A DNA stretch of 64,000 nt from Kineosporia sp. NBRC 101731 (lineage in GTDB: Bacteria; Actinomycetota; Actinomycetes; Actinomycetales; Kineosporiaceae), in contig NZ_BSTC01000009.1 of assembly GCF_030269305.1 (NCBI RefSeq), positions 1-64,000 on the forward strand, in the 5' to 3' direction. Of the stretch, positions 12,001 to 27,000 are shown in pieces; within the stretch, counting starts at the first letter, position 1; every line of letters begins with the position of its first letter. The notes under the pieces were generated by a model. The model made no database searches. It was given only the letters and a program-made list of their open reading frames with translations, and had not been told where the DNA came from. A program made the translations under genes and the position numbers.

Positions 12001-15000
12001 TCTACGATCCCAAGCCGCTGGACTGGATTCCCGCCTCCTCCCTGGCCGAGACCGTCGGTATGCGCGAGCAGGCCGACGTGAAGATCTTCGGCGACAACCT
12101 GGCCGGCAACCTGGGCGGCACCGTCAGCACCCCGATGGCCGGAAACCCGCTCACCTCGTTCACCTTCGGGGCCGGCGCCGGTGGCGACCACGGCAAGGAC
12201 ACGATCCAGACCGTCAACGAGCGGCTGCCGGTCCCGGACTCCTTCCGCCGTACGGCCCCCTTCATGCGGGTGCCGGTCGGCCGGCTGGACCTGCAGGAGT
12301 TCGGCTCGGTGCAAGAGGGCCGGTTCGTCCGGTACGGCCAGAAGGGCTCGATCCAGGCCTTCCTGATGCCGGATTCGGCCGAGGTGCTCGTAGGCGTCGA
12401 GAAGGTCGTCTCCGATCGTCTGCTGCACCCCGAGCGTGGCATCCCGACGGCGAACAACGGTCACTACCTGCCGAACCTGACCGTGACCCCGCCCGACCTG
12501 CGGACCGTGGCCGGCCAGAACCAGCACCTGGCCGAGCAGGCCCGGCTGAGCGCGGCCTACTCGATGCCCAGCTGGGGCGACTGGCAGCCGGTGATCGGCG
12601 ACTACGCCCCGGATCCGAACGGTGGGCCCGGGCGGGTCCTGCTCACGTCGAACGTGAACGGGACGGTCATCCGGGAGGCCCTGACCGCGGAACAGCTGGC
12701 CGAGCGGCTGGGCCGGACCACGGATCGGTTCACCCCGGGTACCGGCAGTGGTCCGCGCCCGATCCTGCTGATGATGGGTGGCCTCGACCCGGCCTTCGCC
12801 GGGGCCCTGCGCACCGCGACCGGTAGTGACGTCCTGGGCACGCCCGACTCCTGGCGCCAGGACCAGCAGATCCGGGCGGTGCGGCCGGGTGATTCCGGCC
12901 CGGCGTCGGACACGGACGGCGAGATCACGCTGTACCCGAAGGAGGGCGGCGACCCGCTGACCTTCGGCCCCGACCTGGATCTGGTGCTCACCGGCCAGGT
13001 TCCGTGGCACCTGCAGGGTGCCCGGACCGAGGACCCGGTCGGTCTGCGCAATCCCGAACCGGCGATGTACTGGAGCCCGGTGCGGGACGGGGCGACGGTC
13101 GACACCGGCAACTCCCGTCCCGGCGAAGACCCCGGACAGCAGCAGGAACAACGGCGCCCCGGCTTCGATGACCTGTACGACGTCACGGACGACGAGGGCG
13201 ACCAGGGGCAGCGTCAGGACCAGCGTCAGGACCAGCGTCAGGACGGGGACCAGGAGCGCGATCAGAAGGCTGAGCCGGAAGGTGACCGGGAACAGGTACA
13301 GAACCGTGACCAGAAGCCGGACCGGGGACGCGACCGGGACAGGACGGCGCCGGACGAGGCGGAACTCTCGGAGTCGGAAGAGTCCGATCTCTCCGGGACC
13401 GAGGCCCCGCCGATGCGTCGTCGTGCTCCCCGAGACAGTGAAAATCGTTATCAGGAACCGGAATTCGTCATCGGATCGGATCCCTCAGACTCCGAGGCCG
13501 ATCTGTCCGACGACTCCGAGGCGGAGTCCGGCCGGCCGGGCGACACGGTCGGTGCCGACCGAGAGGTGCCGCCGGCGCGTCCTGACCCGACCCGGGGCCA
13601 GGGGACGACGGGTTCGTCCCCGGCCGGTCGCGGATCGTGGGCGACGGACGACGTGGCGGTCGACGACCTCAGCCGGCCGGGCGGGGAACCGGTACGTCAG
13701 GATGCTCTCGCTCCCAGCGAAACCCGTCGCACGGCAACGCCTCCGGCTTCGGAGACGGGTACCCGACCGGACCCGGGGAGTACGACACCCGAGGGCGGGC
13801 CCGAACGGCAGCCGGAACTGAGCCCGCAGGTCGAACCGGAGCGGAAGCCCGAGGCCGACCCCGAACCGACGCCCGAGATCAAGCCCGAGCGGAAGTCCGA
13901 CGTCGAGTCTGAGGTCGAGCCTGAGGTCGAGAACCGGCCTGAGCCGACGCCGGCTCTGGGAACGGGGTCGAGGACCGAGGCCGAACGGCAGCGTGAGGGC
14001 GTCCCCGGGACGACGGACGCGGAGCCGGATTCCGCGTCGGACTCCGAGGGCGAGGTCGCGCCCGGTCCAGAACAGGACGTCGAGCCCGCTCCCACGGCCG
14101 GCTCGCATTCCGTGTCCGGGCAGACCCGGGCCCAAGACGTGCCGCCGGTTCGGCCGTCTCTGTCGGGCACCCAGCTTGATGCCGAGTCGGCACCGGCTCC
14201 GCAGACCCAGCCGGAGACCCTTCCCGACGAAACGCGTTCTGAGGGCGTGACACGTTCCGGGGAGGAGACTCGGCCTGGGGACGACACGCGTTCTGGGCAG
14301 GTGACGCGGCCTGAGGACGGGGCACTGCCGGAGGAGGACAGCCGCGAGGATTCTGACGATGAGGTGGAGAACGGCTCCGACGACGATTCCGAGAACGACG
14401 CGGACGATGAGCTGGATGTCACAGACCGGAACCTCACCAGCAATCTCACGGCGAACCCGCCACCTCGGCGCAGCCCGGCCCTGACCGGGCTGGGCTCACG
14501 GCCGGACAGCCGGGCTTCGGTCGCCACCGACGGCAGTGGCGTCGTGCGTGGCTCGACGCCGCGTCCGGTGGGCCAGGTGTCGTTCACACCGTCGGGTCTG
14601 CCCCGGGCCGGAAGCGTCCCGTCCTTGCGGGGAGCGTCCCGGAGCGACGAGGGCAGTGACGTCAGCCCGTTCGAGCCCTTGCCGTCGTCCCTGGCCGGAA
14701 CCGGGCAGCAGCCGACGGCCCCGTCGCAGCCGACTGTCGCTGCGCCGACGCTCACGCCGTCCACAGCCGGTGAGACATCGCAGGGCACAGCCGATTCCGT
14801 GGTCCGGTCCGACGAGAGTCCCGCACCGGCGGCGCAGCCGGAACCCGATCCTGAGCTCGATCCCGAACGCGACCCCGACAGTGATCCGGACAATGCTCTG
14901 GAACAGGCCCCCATCACCGGGCCGGCGCCGCAGGTCACCACGCCGGTACTCGCACCGGCCGGGACGTCCCAGGTGGAAACGACGCCGGATCCGGGGAGCG

Positions 15001-18000
15001 TGACGGAGCCGGCGGACCGCGGTCCGCAGGACCTTTCGGAGACCAAGGAGAGCGAAGCCGAACCGACCGGTGACGAGGTGCGTCCCTCGTCAACGCCGCC
15101 GCAGTTGCCGGTTGGCGCCCCGGCGCAAGTGGCCGCGGCGGGCGATGAAGCCCGGCGGAACAATTCCGACGACGAGGACGGCGAGTCCGGAAGCAGCGAG
15201 TCTGAGTCTGAGGGGGAGCAGTCGGCTGCTCGTCCTTCGTCGGCACGGCCCGGGCCCGCTGGTGGACCCGAGCGGTCGCCCCGGCCGGAACAGCAGCAGG
15301 AGACCGGGCAGCCGGATTCCGAGGGCGAGCCGGATCCCGAGGACGAGACGGACGGCGAGGGGTCTGACAGCGAGTCGGATTCCGGCGATGGCCCCGGCCG
15401 GACCGAGACTCGCGACCGCCGCGATGACTCCGATGACGAGGCACCCCAGGGCTCCACACCGGCCCGTGACCAGCCGGAGCAGCCGGACCGGGATGACCGG
15501 GACGACCAGGGCGACCAGGGCGACCAAGGCCAGGGCAACGGCCAGGACGAGGGGCAGGGGAGGCGAAGCCAGGATCGGCAGAGCCCGGACTCGCGGAGGG
15601 ACCCGCAGGAGCGGAACCGGGACGAGCGAAACCGGGACGAGCGGGACCGGGACGAGCGGGACCGGGACGAGCGGGAGAGGCGGGACGAACGCGAGCGGCA
15701 CGAGCGGGCGGCCTCCCTACCGAAGCCCACTCCCTACCAGCCGGCCGTCGTCATGGATATGGAGCGGTTCGCCCCCGGGCTGTACGGGGCGCTGGTGAGT
15801 TCCGACCTGGCGAACTACCGCGGCCCCCGGGACCGACGCAACGGTGAAAAGCCCTTCGACGCCTGGTGGAGCCAAAAGCTCTCCGAGGCGCGGGCCTTCG
15901 CCGCGAGCCGGCCGGCCGCCGAGATCGGCCCGTTCCGGCAGTACACCGAGGACATGGCACGCAGGCTCCCCCGGGACGGCGGCGACAACGTGGTCCGCCA
16001 AGAGGTCGTGCCGGTGCTGACGACCATTCTCATGAATCATGCTCCGGCGGGTGCGACTCCCGACGACATCCCCGCGCCCTTGCTCCGGGCCCTGATGGTG
16101 AGTGGCGCCGGCATGCTCAGCGGTCTGGGCCTGCACCAGATCGGTCTGGTGGCGGGTAACCCCAACTTCGGCAGTGCGCCGCAGGCGGGCGGATCGTCCT
16201 CTGCCCCGCCCGACGACGGCCCGGGGCTGGACGGCGACGCCGAGACCCACCAGCTGACGACGTTTCGCGATCACCGCGGCGACGAGACGCTCGAAACCAT
16301 TGAGGAGACAGAGGAACCCGACGAGGAGGCGGTCACCGGGACCGCGCCCGACCCGAACGATCCGGGCGACTCCAGCGACTCCGACTCCAGCGACTCCGAC
16401 TCCAGCGACTCCGACGCCGGTGACTCCGACGCCGGTGACTCCGACGCCGGTGACTCCGACGCCGGTGACTCCGACGCCGGTGACTCCGACGACGGCCGGG
16501 ACACGGACGACACGAACAGTACGGACGATGCGGGTGACAGCGAGGCCGGCGATCCGGTCGTGGTGCCGCGCGGACCGGTGGATCTGCCGCTACCGACGCC
16601 CGACCCGGCGGCGATCACCCGGGCCCGGCAGGAGGCGCGAACCGCCCTGCGGCGGTTCCAGCCCCCGGCCGGGAGCAACTGGAACACCACGCTCGACACG
16701 ATCACCCAGCAGATCAGGGCCGCTGCCCTGACAGCCGGCAACCGGGTGACCGGACCGGTACTGATGGCTGCGGGCCGCGCGTCCGACATCCCCGGGCTGA
16801 CCGCCGGCGAGAAGACCGCGCTGAGCGACTATGCCTCTTCCGTGCTGGATGCTTACCGCGACGGCGCCGAGAAGGCGGCCAAGGACTTCCTGGACCGCTG
16901 GGACGGCGTGGACCGGGCCGAGGGGCAGGAAGTCAACCCGCGGCGGCGTCCGGTGCTGCCGTCCTTCGCGCTGGAGGGCAACCTCGGCAGCGGCAAGATC
17001 ATGGAGACCGGGAATTTCACCCGGCCCGACGATGTGGCGGCCAAGTTCTCCCGCGACCTCGGGCAGGCGCTGACGCCGTCACAGGTGTCCGCGGTGGAGA
17101 CACTTCTGGAGAACGGCCTCTCTCAGAAGGACGCGACCCGGATGATGCAGGGCGGTGTGTCCCTGCCCGGTCCGGTGCGAATCGGGAACCGTTCGTACGA
17201 CGTGCGTCTGGCCCTGGACCTCGTCGGTGGGGTGCCGCTGAAGAAGGCAGACGGGTTCGAGACCACCGAGGACAAGCAGATCGCGTACGACGTGAAGTAC
17301 GCGACGTCGCAGGCCGATCAGAGTTCCGGTCTGACGACGCAGCGGTCGGGGAACTTCGGTTTCACCGATGCTGTTGCTCTGGGGCCCAACCGGGTTCTGC
17401 GGGCGACCGGCGCGCCGCTGAACCTGAAGATGAACGAGCAGGAGAATCTGGAGCCGGTCTACGGTTCTGGTACGGAGTTCTCGCGCAATGTGAAGGGCAT
17501 GATCGGGAACACCGAGTTCCTGGCGGCGGCCCGGCTCAAGGTGGTTCTGCAGGACATCGGTGCGGACACCCCGCCCATGGACAGGACCGTCGGCTCGGGC
17601 CGGATCTGGGCGAAGTTCAACGACGAGGTCGTCCGCATGCCGGCGGAGGACACCCCGATCCAGATGCCGCCCCCGGCCGGGAACGACAGCATCGACGGGG
17701 ACGACGCGAACCGGGACGACGCGAACCGGGACGACCAGGGGCAGCGGCCGGTCCAGGACGGTCAGGATCAGCCGGCACCTGTGCTCGAAGGACCGAAACC
17801 CGAGGTGGCCAAGGTCTATCCGGTGATCTCGGTGCCGGGTGCGGACCAGCCGGTGGTTCCGGGGAGGCCTCGTCCGGGCGAGAGTATCCGTTCACCGTTG
17901 ATCGATGTGTTCCACACCGTCGAGTCGATGCGTGCCGACGAGCTGTCCGCGGCTCTGCGCGGTCGGCTCGGCGAGGTCGACCCGGACACGCAGCAGCAGC

Positions 18001-21000
18001 TGGAAGACTTCCTGCACGGCGAGAACCTGCAACTCAACGCAGGTTCGGTGATCGGCGGGAAGTTCCTGTCGAACGTGATGCCGGCGTTCAAGGGTCTGTC
18101 GCTGGAGATGACGGCCGGTATCAGTCATGTGCAGCAGGTGCTTTCGGTGCCGAAGACGACGTTGCGGCAGGATGCCGGTTCGTCGGTGAAGCAGGAGGCC
18201 AAGCGGGGTATCTCGTCGACGGCCGACGGCAGCCTGGGCTGGCAGGGCACGATGGAGATGGACCACGAGAACTCCGACACGAGCGGCCTGGGCACCTACT
18301 CTTCGGCCACACTCTCGTTCACGCCGCTGAGTCTGGGCCGGACCAAGCCGATCTCTACCTCCAGCGGTAACAACGCCGGCTTCAAGTCGGTGCTGGAGTA
18401 CACCGGACCGGCGCGTCTGTACCAGGTGCGGATGCCGGCGCAGGTTGCGCTGGACACCACGGACCCGATTCCCGACGGTGGCACGAACGGTCCCGGTGGC
18501 CGACGTCCGGTGCGGGGCGACATCACGCAGTACGTCTGGATTCCCGAGGGTGAGGCCGCGAAGTTCGAGGAGCTCGTGGCCAGCCCGCGCGAATTGGCCG
18601 GACGGCCGACAAGCCCGGTCCCGCCGGGCGGCACGCTCACCGACACCCCGGCCGATGCCTCGACCGATTCCTCGTCCGATTCCTCGTCCGATACGCAGAC
18701 CGAGAGTGATGCGGACACCGACGCCGGCATCCAGGGCGACGGGCGGGACGGCCAGCAGGACCAGCAGGACGAGGCGGCTCCCCCCGATCGGGAGGGCGAC
18801 GACCGGCAGGTGACGACCTGGCGCACGGACGTTCCTCCGGTGCAGCCGGACACACCGATCGACATGACGATGGGTCCGCCCGTCGGGGGTGGGACCCGGG
18901 GCGTTCCCGAGCTCGACGTCGACGCCCTCGCCACCCGTGAGTTCAACGCCCGGATCGAGATTCGCGACAGCAAGGGCGACCGGCGATACCTGCCCTCCGG
19001 TCTGGTGGCGGGTGAGGCGGTCGGTCACGGTGGCGCCGACCTGGTGCCGGGGGCCGAGAAGGTGATGCCGGAGATCGAGCGCCAGATCCGGCGCAAGCTC
19101 GGCCAGGAGCTCGCCCAGGCCACCGTCGTGGAACGGAACTCGTTCTGGCGTCAGGTGAACCAGGTCTACTCGGCGAATGCCCTGCTGACGAGGTTCCAGC
19201 GAGGTCTGCCGACGCGCCTGCCGCTGACGCTGTCGCTGGGTGGGAAGACGGTGCGGGTGGCCGTTGATCCCACGCTCGGCCGGTTCACCGGGAGCACGCT
19301 GCAGTCCGACGAGAACAACGGCACCATCGACGTGTCGTGGAAGAACGGCTCGAAGCTCGACGTCAAGCAGACGCTGGGTGCGGTCACTCGCGCATCACTG
19401 GACATTCCTTTCCTGTGGCCGCGTTTCGGTAAGGGTTTCTGGCGTGCGATGACGCCGGTGGTGAGTGGTAGTGCTTCGCACAACCGGCAGATGGTTTCGA
19501 CGGGTGGTCAGGCGATCAAGTCGAACCGGCGGTGGAAGTTCACCAAGAGCCGGGTGCAGCAGCTGACGTTCAACACCTCGTACCTGGTCGGCGTCAGCGT
19601 GGACAACAATCCGGTGACGCCGGGCGCCGGGGTGCAGATGCCGGCGGACGCGGTGCGCATCGGCGATGCGAAGGTCCGGTTCGCGGTGGCCGAGGAGATG
19701 CTGGCCAAGACCCCCGTCCGGGACGTCGCGAGTCTGGGCCGGGTCAACCCGAACCCCACCCAGGCCGAGATCGACGCCTTCAAGGGCGATGCCATCCGGT
19801 TCGGTGGCCTCGCGAACCAGGTGATCCCGGTCAGCACCCTCGGCACCCGGGCCATCGAGACGGCGATCCTCAACCACCTGGGTACGACCGGCACGGTGGA
19901 TCAGCGTCTGCAGGTGGCCGAGTCGGGCTCCGCGCCGGAGTCGACGCAGGGCAACCTGGAGCTCCTGCTCGACCGGACCGGCCTGCCACTGTCGGAAATG
20001 GTCGACCCGGGTGTGTTCTGGGACGATCACAGCGCGGGCCGGATGAAGTTCTACCTGCGCAACACCGATGCGCAGGCGCTCCTGGAGACCAGTGCCGGTA
20101 CGTCGGACGACGTGAACGAGTCGTCCGTGCGTCTGGACTACCAGGGCAAGCAGGCGGTGGCCGGCGAGTGGGGGGTCGGTCTGGGGGCGATCTGGCGGAA
20201 GTCGCCGCCGGAGGGTAGTCCGGTGTCGAACGTGACGATGGCTCCGAGTGGGCAGCGTCGTGGTGGTGGCCGTTCGGAGTGGTCACAGAGCGACAACATC
20301 GGTGGTGCGGTGCGGCGTACGGGTCGTGACGCGGATCCGCACCGGTTGTACGAGACCGATCTGATGGTGGAGATCACCGGGTATCAGTGGGTGCAGTTCG
20401 GCGGCGGGCAGATGCGTCTGGTCGAGACCCCGCAGTACCTGATCATCGAGCGCGGTTCCCAGTTCCTCTTCGGCGAGACCAACGCCACCGCGCTCGATCT
20501 GCCGAAGGTGCCCCCGGCACCGGCCACGACGTCCTCCAGTACTCCCGGATCGAGCGACCCGGCCCCCGGATCCACGCCCGCCCCGCACCGGGACGCCGAA
20601 CTCTTCGACGCGAGCGGCACCCCGATCAACCGGTTGGAGGAGGTCGGCGACGAGGACGAGGTGATCGAGCCGGACACGCCCGCACCGGATCCCGAGACCG
20701 ACACGGCCACGGACGACTTCGAGATCCAGTCGGTGCACAGCGACGACCCGGCTCCGGAACCGCCGCTGCGGCCCGCGTCGTTCGTCAACGACGGGCACAT
20801 TCTCGGCCTGTCCGAGGTGGTCGGGTTCGGCGATCCGGGCAAGCCGCTGGAACTGGTCAAGGATCTGCTGGCCAGGCACAACATCGCCGGATACACCGAC
20901 CCGCGCTGGCGCGACGTGCCGACCGGGCCGATGGTCACGCTGGAGAACGGTCTCGGCCCCCGGGCCGTGCGGGCCCGGTTCGGCACGGCCGACGGTGCGG

Positions 21001-24000
21001 GCATCGTGCTCACGATGACGCGGAACGTGACGAACATCGGGAACATCCCGACCCCGACGCTCCGCCAGACGGTGCAGGTGAAACTCACCCAGACCCGGAG
21101 TCCGGCGCGCCATGACGGCAAGGAGGTCGCCGTCGCGCTGGATAACTTCATGCAGCACGGTTCCCGGCACGACTCCGGCAGCGGAAGCGGCACGTCGTCG
21201 TCCACCGGTGGCGGTTTCACCGAGTCGAACACCACCGACGTACGTCACCGGATCGGGCCGGGCGGTAGCTACGGCCGCACCCGTGAAGAGGGACAGTCGC
21301 TGTCCCAGAACGAGTCCCACAAGGAAAACTTCCGGATCAAGCCCAAGAACAAGAAGTCGCTCGAGACCGAGCACCCGATGGCGTGGCGCGTGGAGCTCCA
21401 GGTCACGTACGAGGTGGGGCAGGGCTTCGACTCGCTGACCGGCGGTCGGGGACGGTTGTCGCTGGACTCGTGGACCTACTACGGCACGTCACCGGACATC
21501 GTGACGCTGCGCACCCCGATGGATTTCGCCACCCGGACGCCGGCGACCGTCTCCCGCAACCCCTACCGCACGAACACGGTCACCAACGTGCTCGACCTGC
21601 AGGGGAACATCCCGGAACAGACCTGGCTGGCCGGCAGCAAGTTCCTGCCCTCGTTCCTGCGCGGGAACCTCAGTGGCGGTTCGCCGAACGGCAACGCGAG
21701 CACCCCGCAGGGTATGCCGGTGGACCAGCGCCTGCACCTGATCAGCAGCGAGGAAGGGGTTTCGGCCAACGCCCCGGCGATGTACAGCGACAAGGGTCTG
21801 GAGCTTCCGGGCGAGCCCGAGCGTGGCTGGATCACCGACACCGTCAAGAAGCAGAACCTCAAGCTCGACCTGGCCGACCTGGTCTCGGTCAACCCGGCGG
21901 GCGACCGGCCCGGAACCATCAAGCCGATCGCGATCGGTACCGAGCACACGTCCGAGACCGGCCAGGAGCGGGAACAGGGTGTTGCCGGCGAGGTCTCCAG
22001 CGGGCAGGGCGGCGTGCTGCCGTACATCTACACGTTCCTGCGCCCGCAGGCCAACGAGGACCTGATCCGTCTGGGTGAGGCGAACTCGCTCTCGCTGCAG
22101 CCTGCTTCGGGCAAGGCCAACGTCTCGGCGCAGGGCCGCACCGCCAACTCCGGGCGTGTCGTGGAGGAGACCACCGAGCTCGACATCCAGGGCTTCTTCT
22201 TCCGCGCGACCACCGTGCACACGGTCAGCCAGACCCAGACCTCCCAGTGGCTGGCCTGGAACGGTGAGCAGCAGGTGGGCACCCCGGAGCAGACCGCCAT
22301 CGCCAACGGCGGTTACGTGTTGTTCAGCGAGGAGCAGGCGGTTGCCCTCGGACTGATCGAGACCGGGCAGGAGCGGGGGGACGACGGTGAGCTGACCAAG
22401 GTCTACCGGCTCGGCCCGAACGCGAACCCCGAACCTCCGACCAACTTCCCGGGAGTCACGAGCACACCCACCCGGTCGGGCATCTCGCTGGACTCGACGC
22501 CCGAGTCGATCCGGATCGGCAACGCGACGCCCGAGGTTCCCGGCCTGATGTCCGTCACCGGGCGCTACGACGCGCTGACGAACCAGGTCGAGATCGGTTC
22601 GGGCACCCAGCGCAAGCTGGTCGGCCCCGACGAGTTCGTGCGCTACCTGAGTGAGCAGCCGGGCTGGGGTCAGCGCGGGCTGATGCTGATGATCGACGGT
22701 ATCGGTGACTCCGCCGGGCTCCCCGCGAACATGTCCTTCCCGCAACAGGTCCGCGACATCGCGGGGGTCGAGGTGCTCGTCCCGACCGGCGAGCTGGTGC
22801 TCATCCCGCCGCCGCCCTCGGCCACCCCCGACCGGCTGCCGGCGCCGGAGACCCCCGCTCCCGAGGCGGCCCCGCTCCCGGACGACAGCGACATCTTCGT
22901 CATCGGTGACGACTCCGACGACGACTCACCGGCGGATTCGTCCGAGCAGGATTCGGAGGACGGGGCGGATCACGCGGCTCTGACCGCGGACACCGGCGCC
23001 CTGACCCTCGTGCGTCAGCAGGAGGTCGACGATTCCTCGGACGGCACCGAGAGCATCGTCATCGACCTGACCGAGCCGGTCGAACCCGCCGCCTGGATGC
23101 GGGTCGTCACGCCCCGGCCGAACCCGATGGCCGGCGGACCCGTCGCCCCGGCTGCCGGTGGCCGCCCGATGGCGGCCACCTTCCAGTGGTACACCCCGCG
23201 CAACGGAACAGCGCCCCGTGACGTGGGCCCGGACTTCGCCGAGGCTCTGGAGGCCATGGGTTCTGCAGCGGCCCGTGACCAGCACGTGCGCTACACGCCG
23301 CCGATCCCGGACTCCCGTCCGGCCGGGGCCATCGGCGTGGAGGAGACCGTCGACAGCGACAGCGACAGCGATTCGGGTAGCGAGCAGGAGCAGGACCAGG
23401 AACGGGATCAGGAACGGGACCAGGAACGGGAGCAGGACCAGGACCAGGAACGGGATCAGGAACGGGACCAGGAACGGGACCAGGAACGGGACCAGGGCGA
23501 CGATCGGGATCGTGAGGGTGACGGCGGCGACGAGGACCGGGAACGTGATCGGGACCGGGGTGACGAGGAGGGCGACCGACGGGATGACTCGCGCGGCGGC
23601 CGTCGTGGGCGCCGACCCGAGTCGGATGAGGACCTCGACGAGACCTCGGATCAGGAGGTGCTCGATCAGGACGAGCTCGGCAGCCTGATTGACGATGACG
23701 AGATCCGCAGTGATCTGGGTGATCTGGACGAGATCGGGAATCTGGGTGGCCGCGGCGAGGTGCCGGGTTCGTCGGGTGCGTGGGCCCGGGACGTCCGCCG
23801 GGAACCGACGATGCACGAGGAGTTCACTCTTGACGGCCTGAACGCTCTTCCGCCGGTCCCGCGGAACCCGTTGGGGGACGATCGCGGTCGCCTTCCCGAG
23901 GACTCCGACCTCTTCGTAGTGGGGGACAGCGAGGACGGTCTCAGCGACGTCGACGAGACCGGTGACCGGGACGACCTCGACGATCTCGACGACCGGGACG

Positions 24001-27000
24001 AGGTGGAGGTCCGGCTCGGGCCGCCGGAGCGGCTGGGCGAGGAGGAGACCCGCACCGTCGAGTCCCGGGACGAGTCGGTGACCCGGGACGAGACGGTGAC
24101 CCGGGACGAGACGGTGACCCGGGACGAGACCGTGACCCGGGACGAGACGGTGACCCGGGACGAGACCGTGACCGGTGACGAGACCGTGACCCGGGACAGC
24201 CAGGAGATCTCCGGTGAGGAGGTCGTCCGTAGCGACGAGGACGGCCGGGAGAGGCGGGACGACCAGGAGCAGATTGTGGCTCCCGAGGACCCCGACGACC
24301 CCAACGATCCCAGTGGCTCCGAAGACGCCGACGACTCCGGTGATTCCGACGACGGTGACGACGACGCCAGTGAGACCGGTAGTGACACCAGCCGGGACAC
24401 GACCGACACAGACCTCACCGACCGGCGCGGGCCGGTGGATCTCCCGCTGCCGGCTCCGGATCCGCAGGCGGTGCAGCGTGCCCGGCAGACGGCTCTGGAG
24501 GCCCTGCGCCGCAGCGATCGTCCTGCCGAGCCGGACCCGACCGAAACATCGCCCGACGAGATCCAGGTGGAGTCGTCGTCCCGACCCGGCGAGCCGGACG
24601 GGCCGGACACCGAGACGTCCACCCCGCCGCGCGACTGGGACGCCGAACTGGACGGGATCACCCGGAAGATCGGGGGTGCCGCGTGGTTCGCCGGTAACCG
24701 GGTGACCGGTCCGGTGATGATGGCGGCAGGGCGGGCCGTGAACGTTCCCGGTGTCACCCCGGAACAGCGGACGGTCCTGGAGAACTACGCGTCGTCCGTG
24801 CTGGACGCCTACCGGGAGGGCGCCGAGAAGGCCGCCAGGACCGTCCTGGACCGCTGGGACGGCGTGGACCGGGCCGAGGGGCAGGAGATCAACCCGCGGC
24901 GGCGCCCGGTGCTGCCGTCCTTCGCCCTGGAGGGCAACCTCGGCAGCGGAAAGATCCTGGAGACCGATGGTTTCACCCGTCCGGACGACGTGGCGAAGAA
25001 GTTCACCCGCGACTTCAACCAGTCGCTGACGCCGTCACAGCTCGCCGAGGTGGAGCGGCTGCTGAACGACGGGCTGTCGGTCGGGGACGCCACCTTGATG
25101 ATGCAGGGCGGTGCCCCGCTGCCGGGCCGGGTGCAGATCGGGAACCGCTCGTACGACGTGCGTCTGGCTCTGGACTTCATCGGTGGGGTGCCGCTGAAGA
25201 AGGCGGACGGGTTCGAGACCACCGAGGACAAGCAGATCGCGTACGACGTGAAGTACGCGACGTCGCAGGCCGATCAGACGTCCGGTCTGACGACGCAGCG
25301 GTCGGGGAACTTCGGTTTCACCGATGCGGTGGCGCTCGGGCCCGGCCGGGCCCTGCGGGCGACCGGCGCGCCGCTGAACCTGAAGATCAACGAGCAGGAG
25401 AATCTGGAGCCGGTCTACGGTTCGGGTACGGAGTTCTCGCGCAATGTGAAGGGCATGATCGGGAACACCGAGTTCCTGGCCGCGGCCCGGCTCAAGGTGG
25501 TTCTGCAGGACGTCGGCGCGGACGCCCCTCCGCTGGACAGCACCGTCGGCTCGGGCCGGGTCTGGGCGAAGTTCAACGACGAGGTCGTGCGGATGCCGGC
25601 GCAGGACACGCCGATCCAGCTCCCGCCGCCCGCCGACCCGGCCTCGCCGGGCTTGCCGACGCCGGAGACGGAAGGGCCCAGGCCCGAGGAATCCAAGGTC
25701 TATCCGGTGATCTCGGTGCCGGGTGCGGACCAGCCGGTGCGGCACGGGCGGCCCCGTCCGGGGGAGAACATCCGCTCGCCGCTGATGGACGTGTTCCACA
25801 CCGTCGAGTCGATGCGTGCCGACGAACTGTCCGCAGCCCTGCGCGCGCGGTTGGGCGATGTCGACGCGGCCACCCACCGGCAGCTGGAAGACTTCCTGCA
25901 CGGCGAGAACCTGCAACTCAACGCAGGTTCGGTGATCGGCGGGAAGTTCCTGTCGAACGTGATGCCGGCGTTCAAGGGTCTGTCGCTGGAGATGACGGCC
26001 GGTATCAGTCATGTGCAGCAGGTGCTCTCGGTGCCGAAGACGACGTTGCGGCAGGATGCCGGTTCGTCGGTGAAGCAGGAGGCCAAGCGGGGTATCTCGT
26101 CGACGGCCGATGCCAGCCTGGGCTGGCAGGGCACGATGGAGATGGACCACGAGGATTCGCCGCGCACCGGTCTGGGTACGTACTCGTCGGCGACCATGTC
26201 GTTCGTCCCGCTCAGTGGCGGCCGGACCAAGCCGATCTCGACCTCGAGCGGTAACAACGCCGGGTTCAAGTCGGTGCTGGAGTACACCGGACCGGCGCGT
26301 CTGTACCAGGTGCGGATGCCGGCGCGGGTCGCGCTGGACACCACCGAGCAGATTCCCGACGGCGACCTCGACCCGATGGGCGACGAGCGTCCGGTGCGCG
26401 GCGACATCACGCAGTATGTCTGGATTCCCGAGGGCGAGGCCGCGAAGTTCGAGGCGCTCGTGGCCAGCCCGCGGGAACTGGCCAAACCCGCGCTGCCCGA
26501 TCCGAGCACCGAGCCGAGTACTGAGCAGCAGAACGACGAAACCGGCAAGGGGAAGGCACCCGTCCGGGGCACGGGCCCGGCCCAGCCGGACACCACCACG
26601 TCGGGCCAGGAAACGCGGGACCAGGAAACGCGGGACCAGGAGACGCGGGACCAGATCGAGTCCCCGGAAGCCGAGACGCGCGACGAGACGCGCGACGAGA
26701 CCACGTCGTCCACCGCGTCCATCATCGAGACCGGCTCCCGCGGGACGGGACTGGACGCGCAGGCGCTGGCCACGCGGGAGTTCAACGCGAACGTCAAGAT
26801 CACCGACAGCAAGGGCGATACCCGTTACCTGCCCTCCGGTCTGGTGGCGGGCGAGGCGATCGGTCACGGTGGCGCCGACCTGGTGCCGGGCGCCGAGAAG
26901 ATCATGCCGGAGATCGAACGCCAGATCCGCGGCAAGCTCATGGCGGAGCTGACCCAAGCCTCGGTCGTGGAGCGGAACTCGTTCTGGCGTCAGGTGAACC

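Noticed and set aside
16371-16497. Asp-rich repeats as RTX calcium-binding array
   Set aside because: Pattern is SSDSD/DAGDS, not the nonapeptide GGxGxDxxx.
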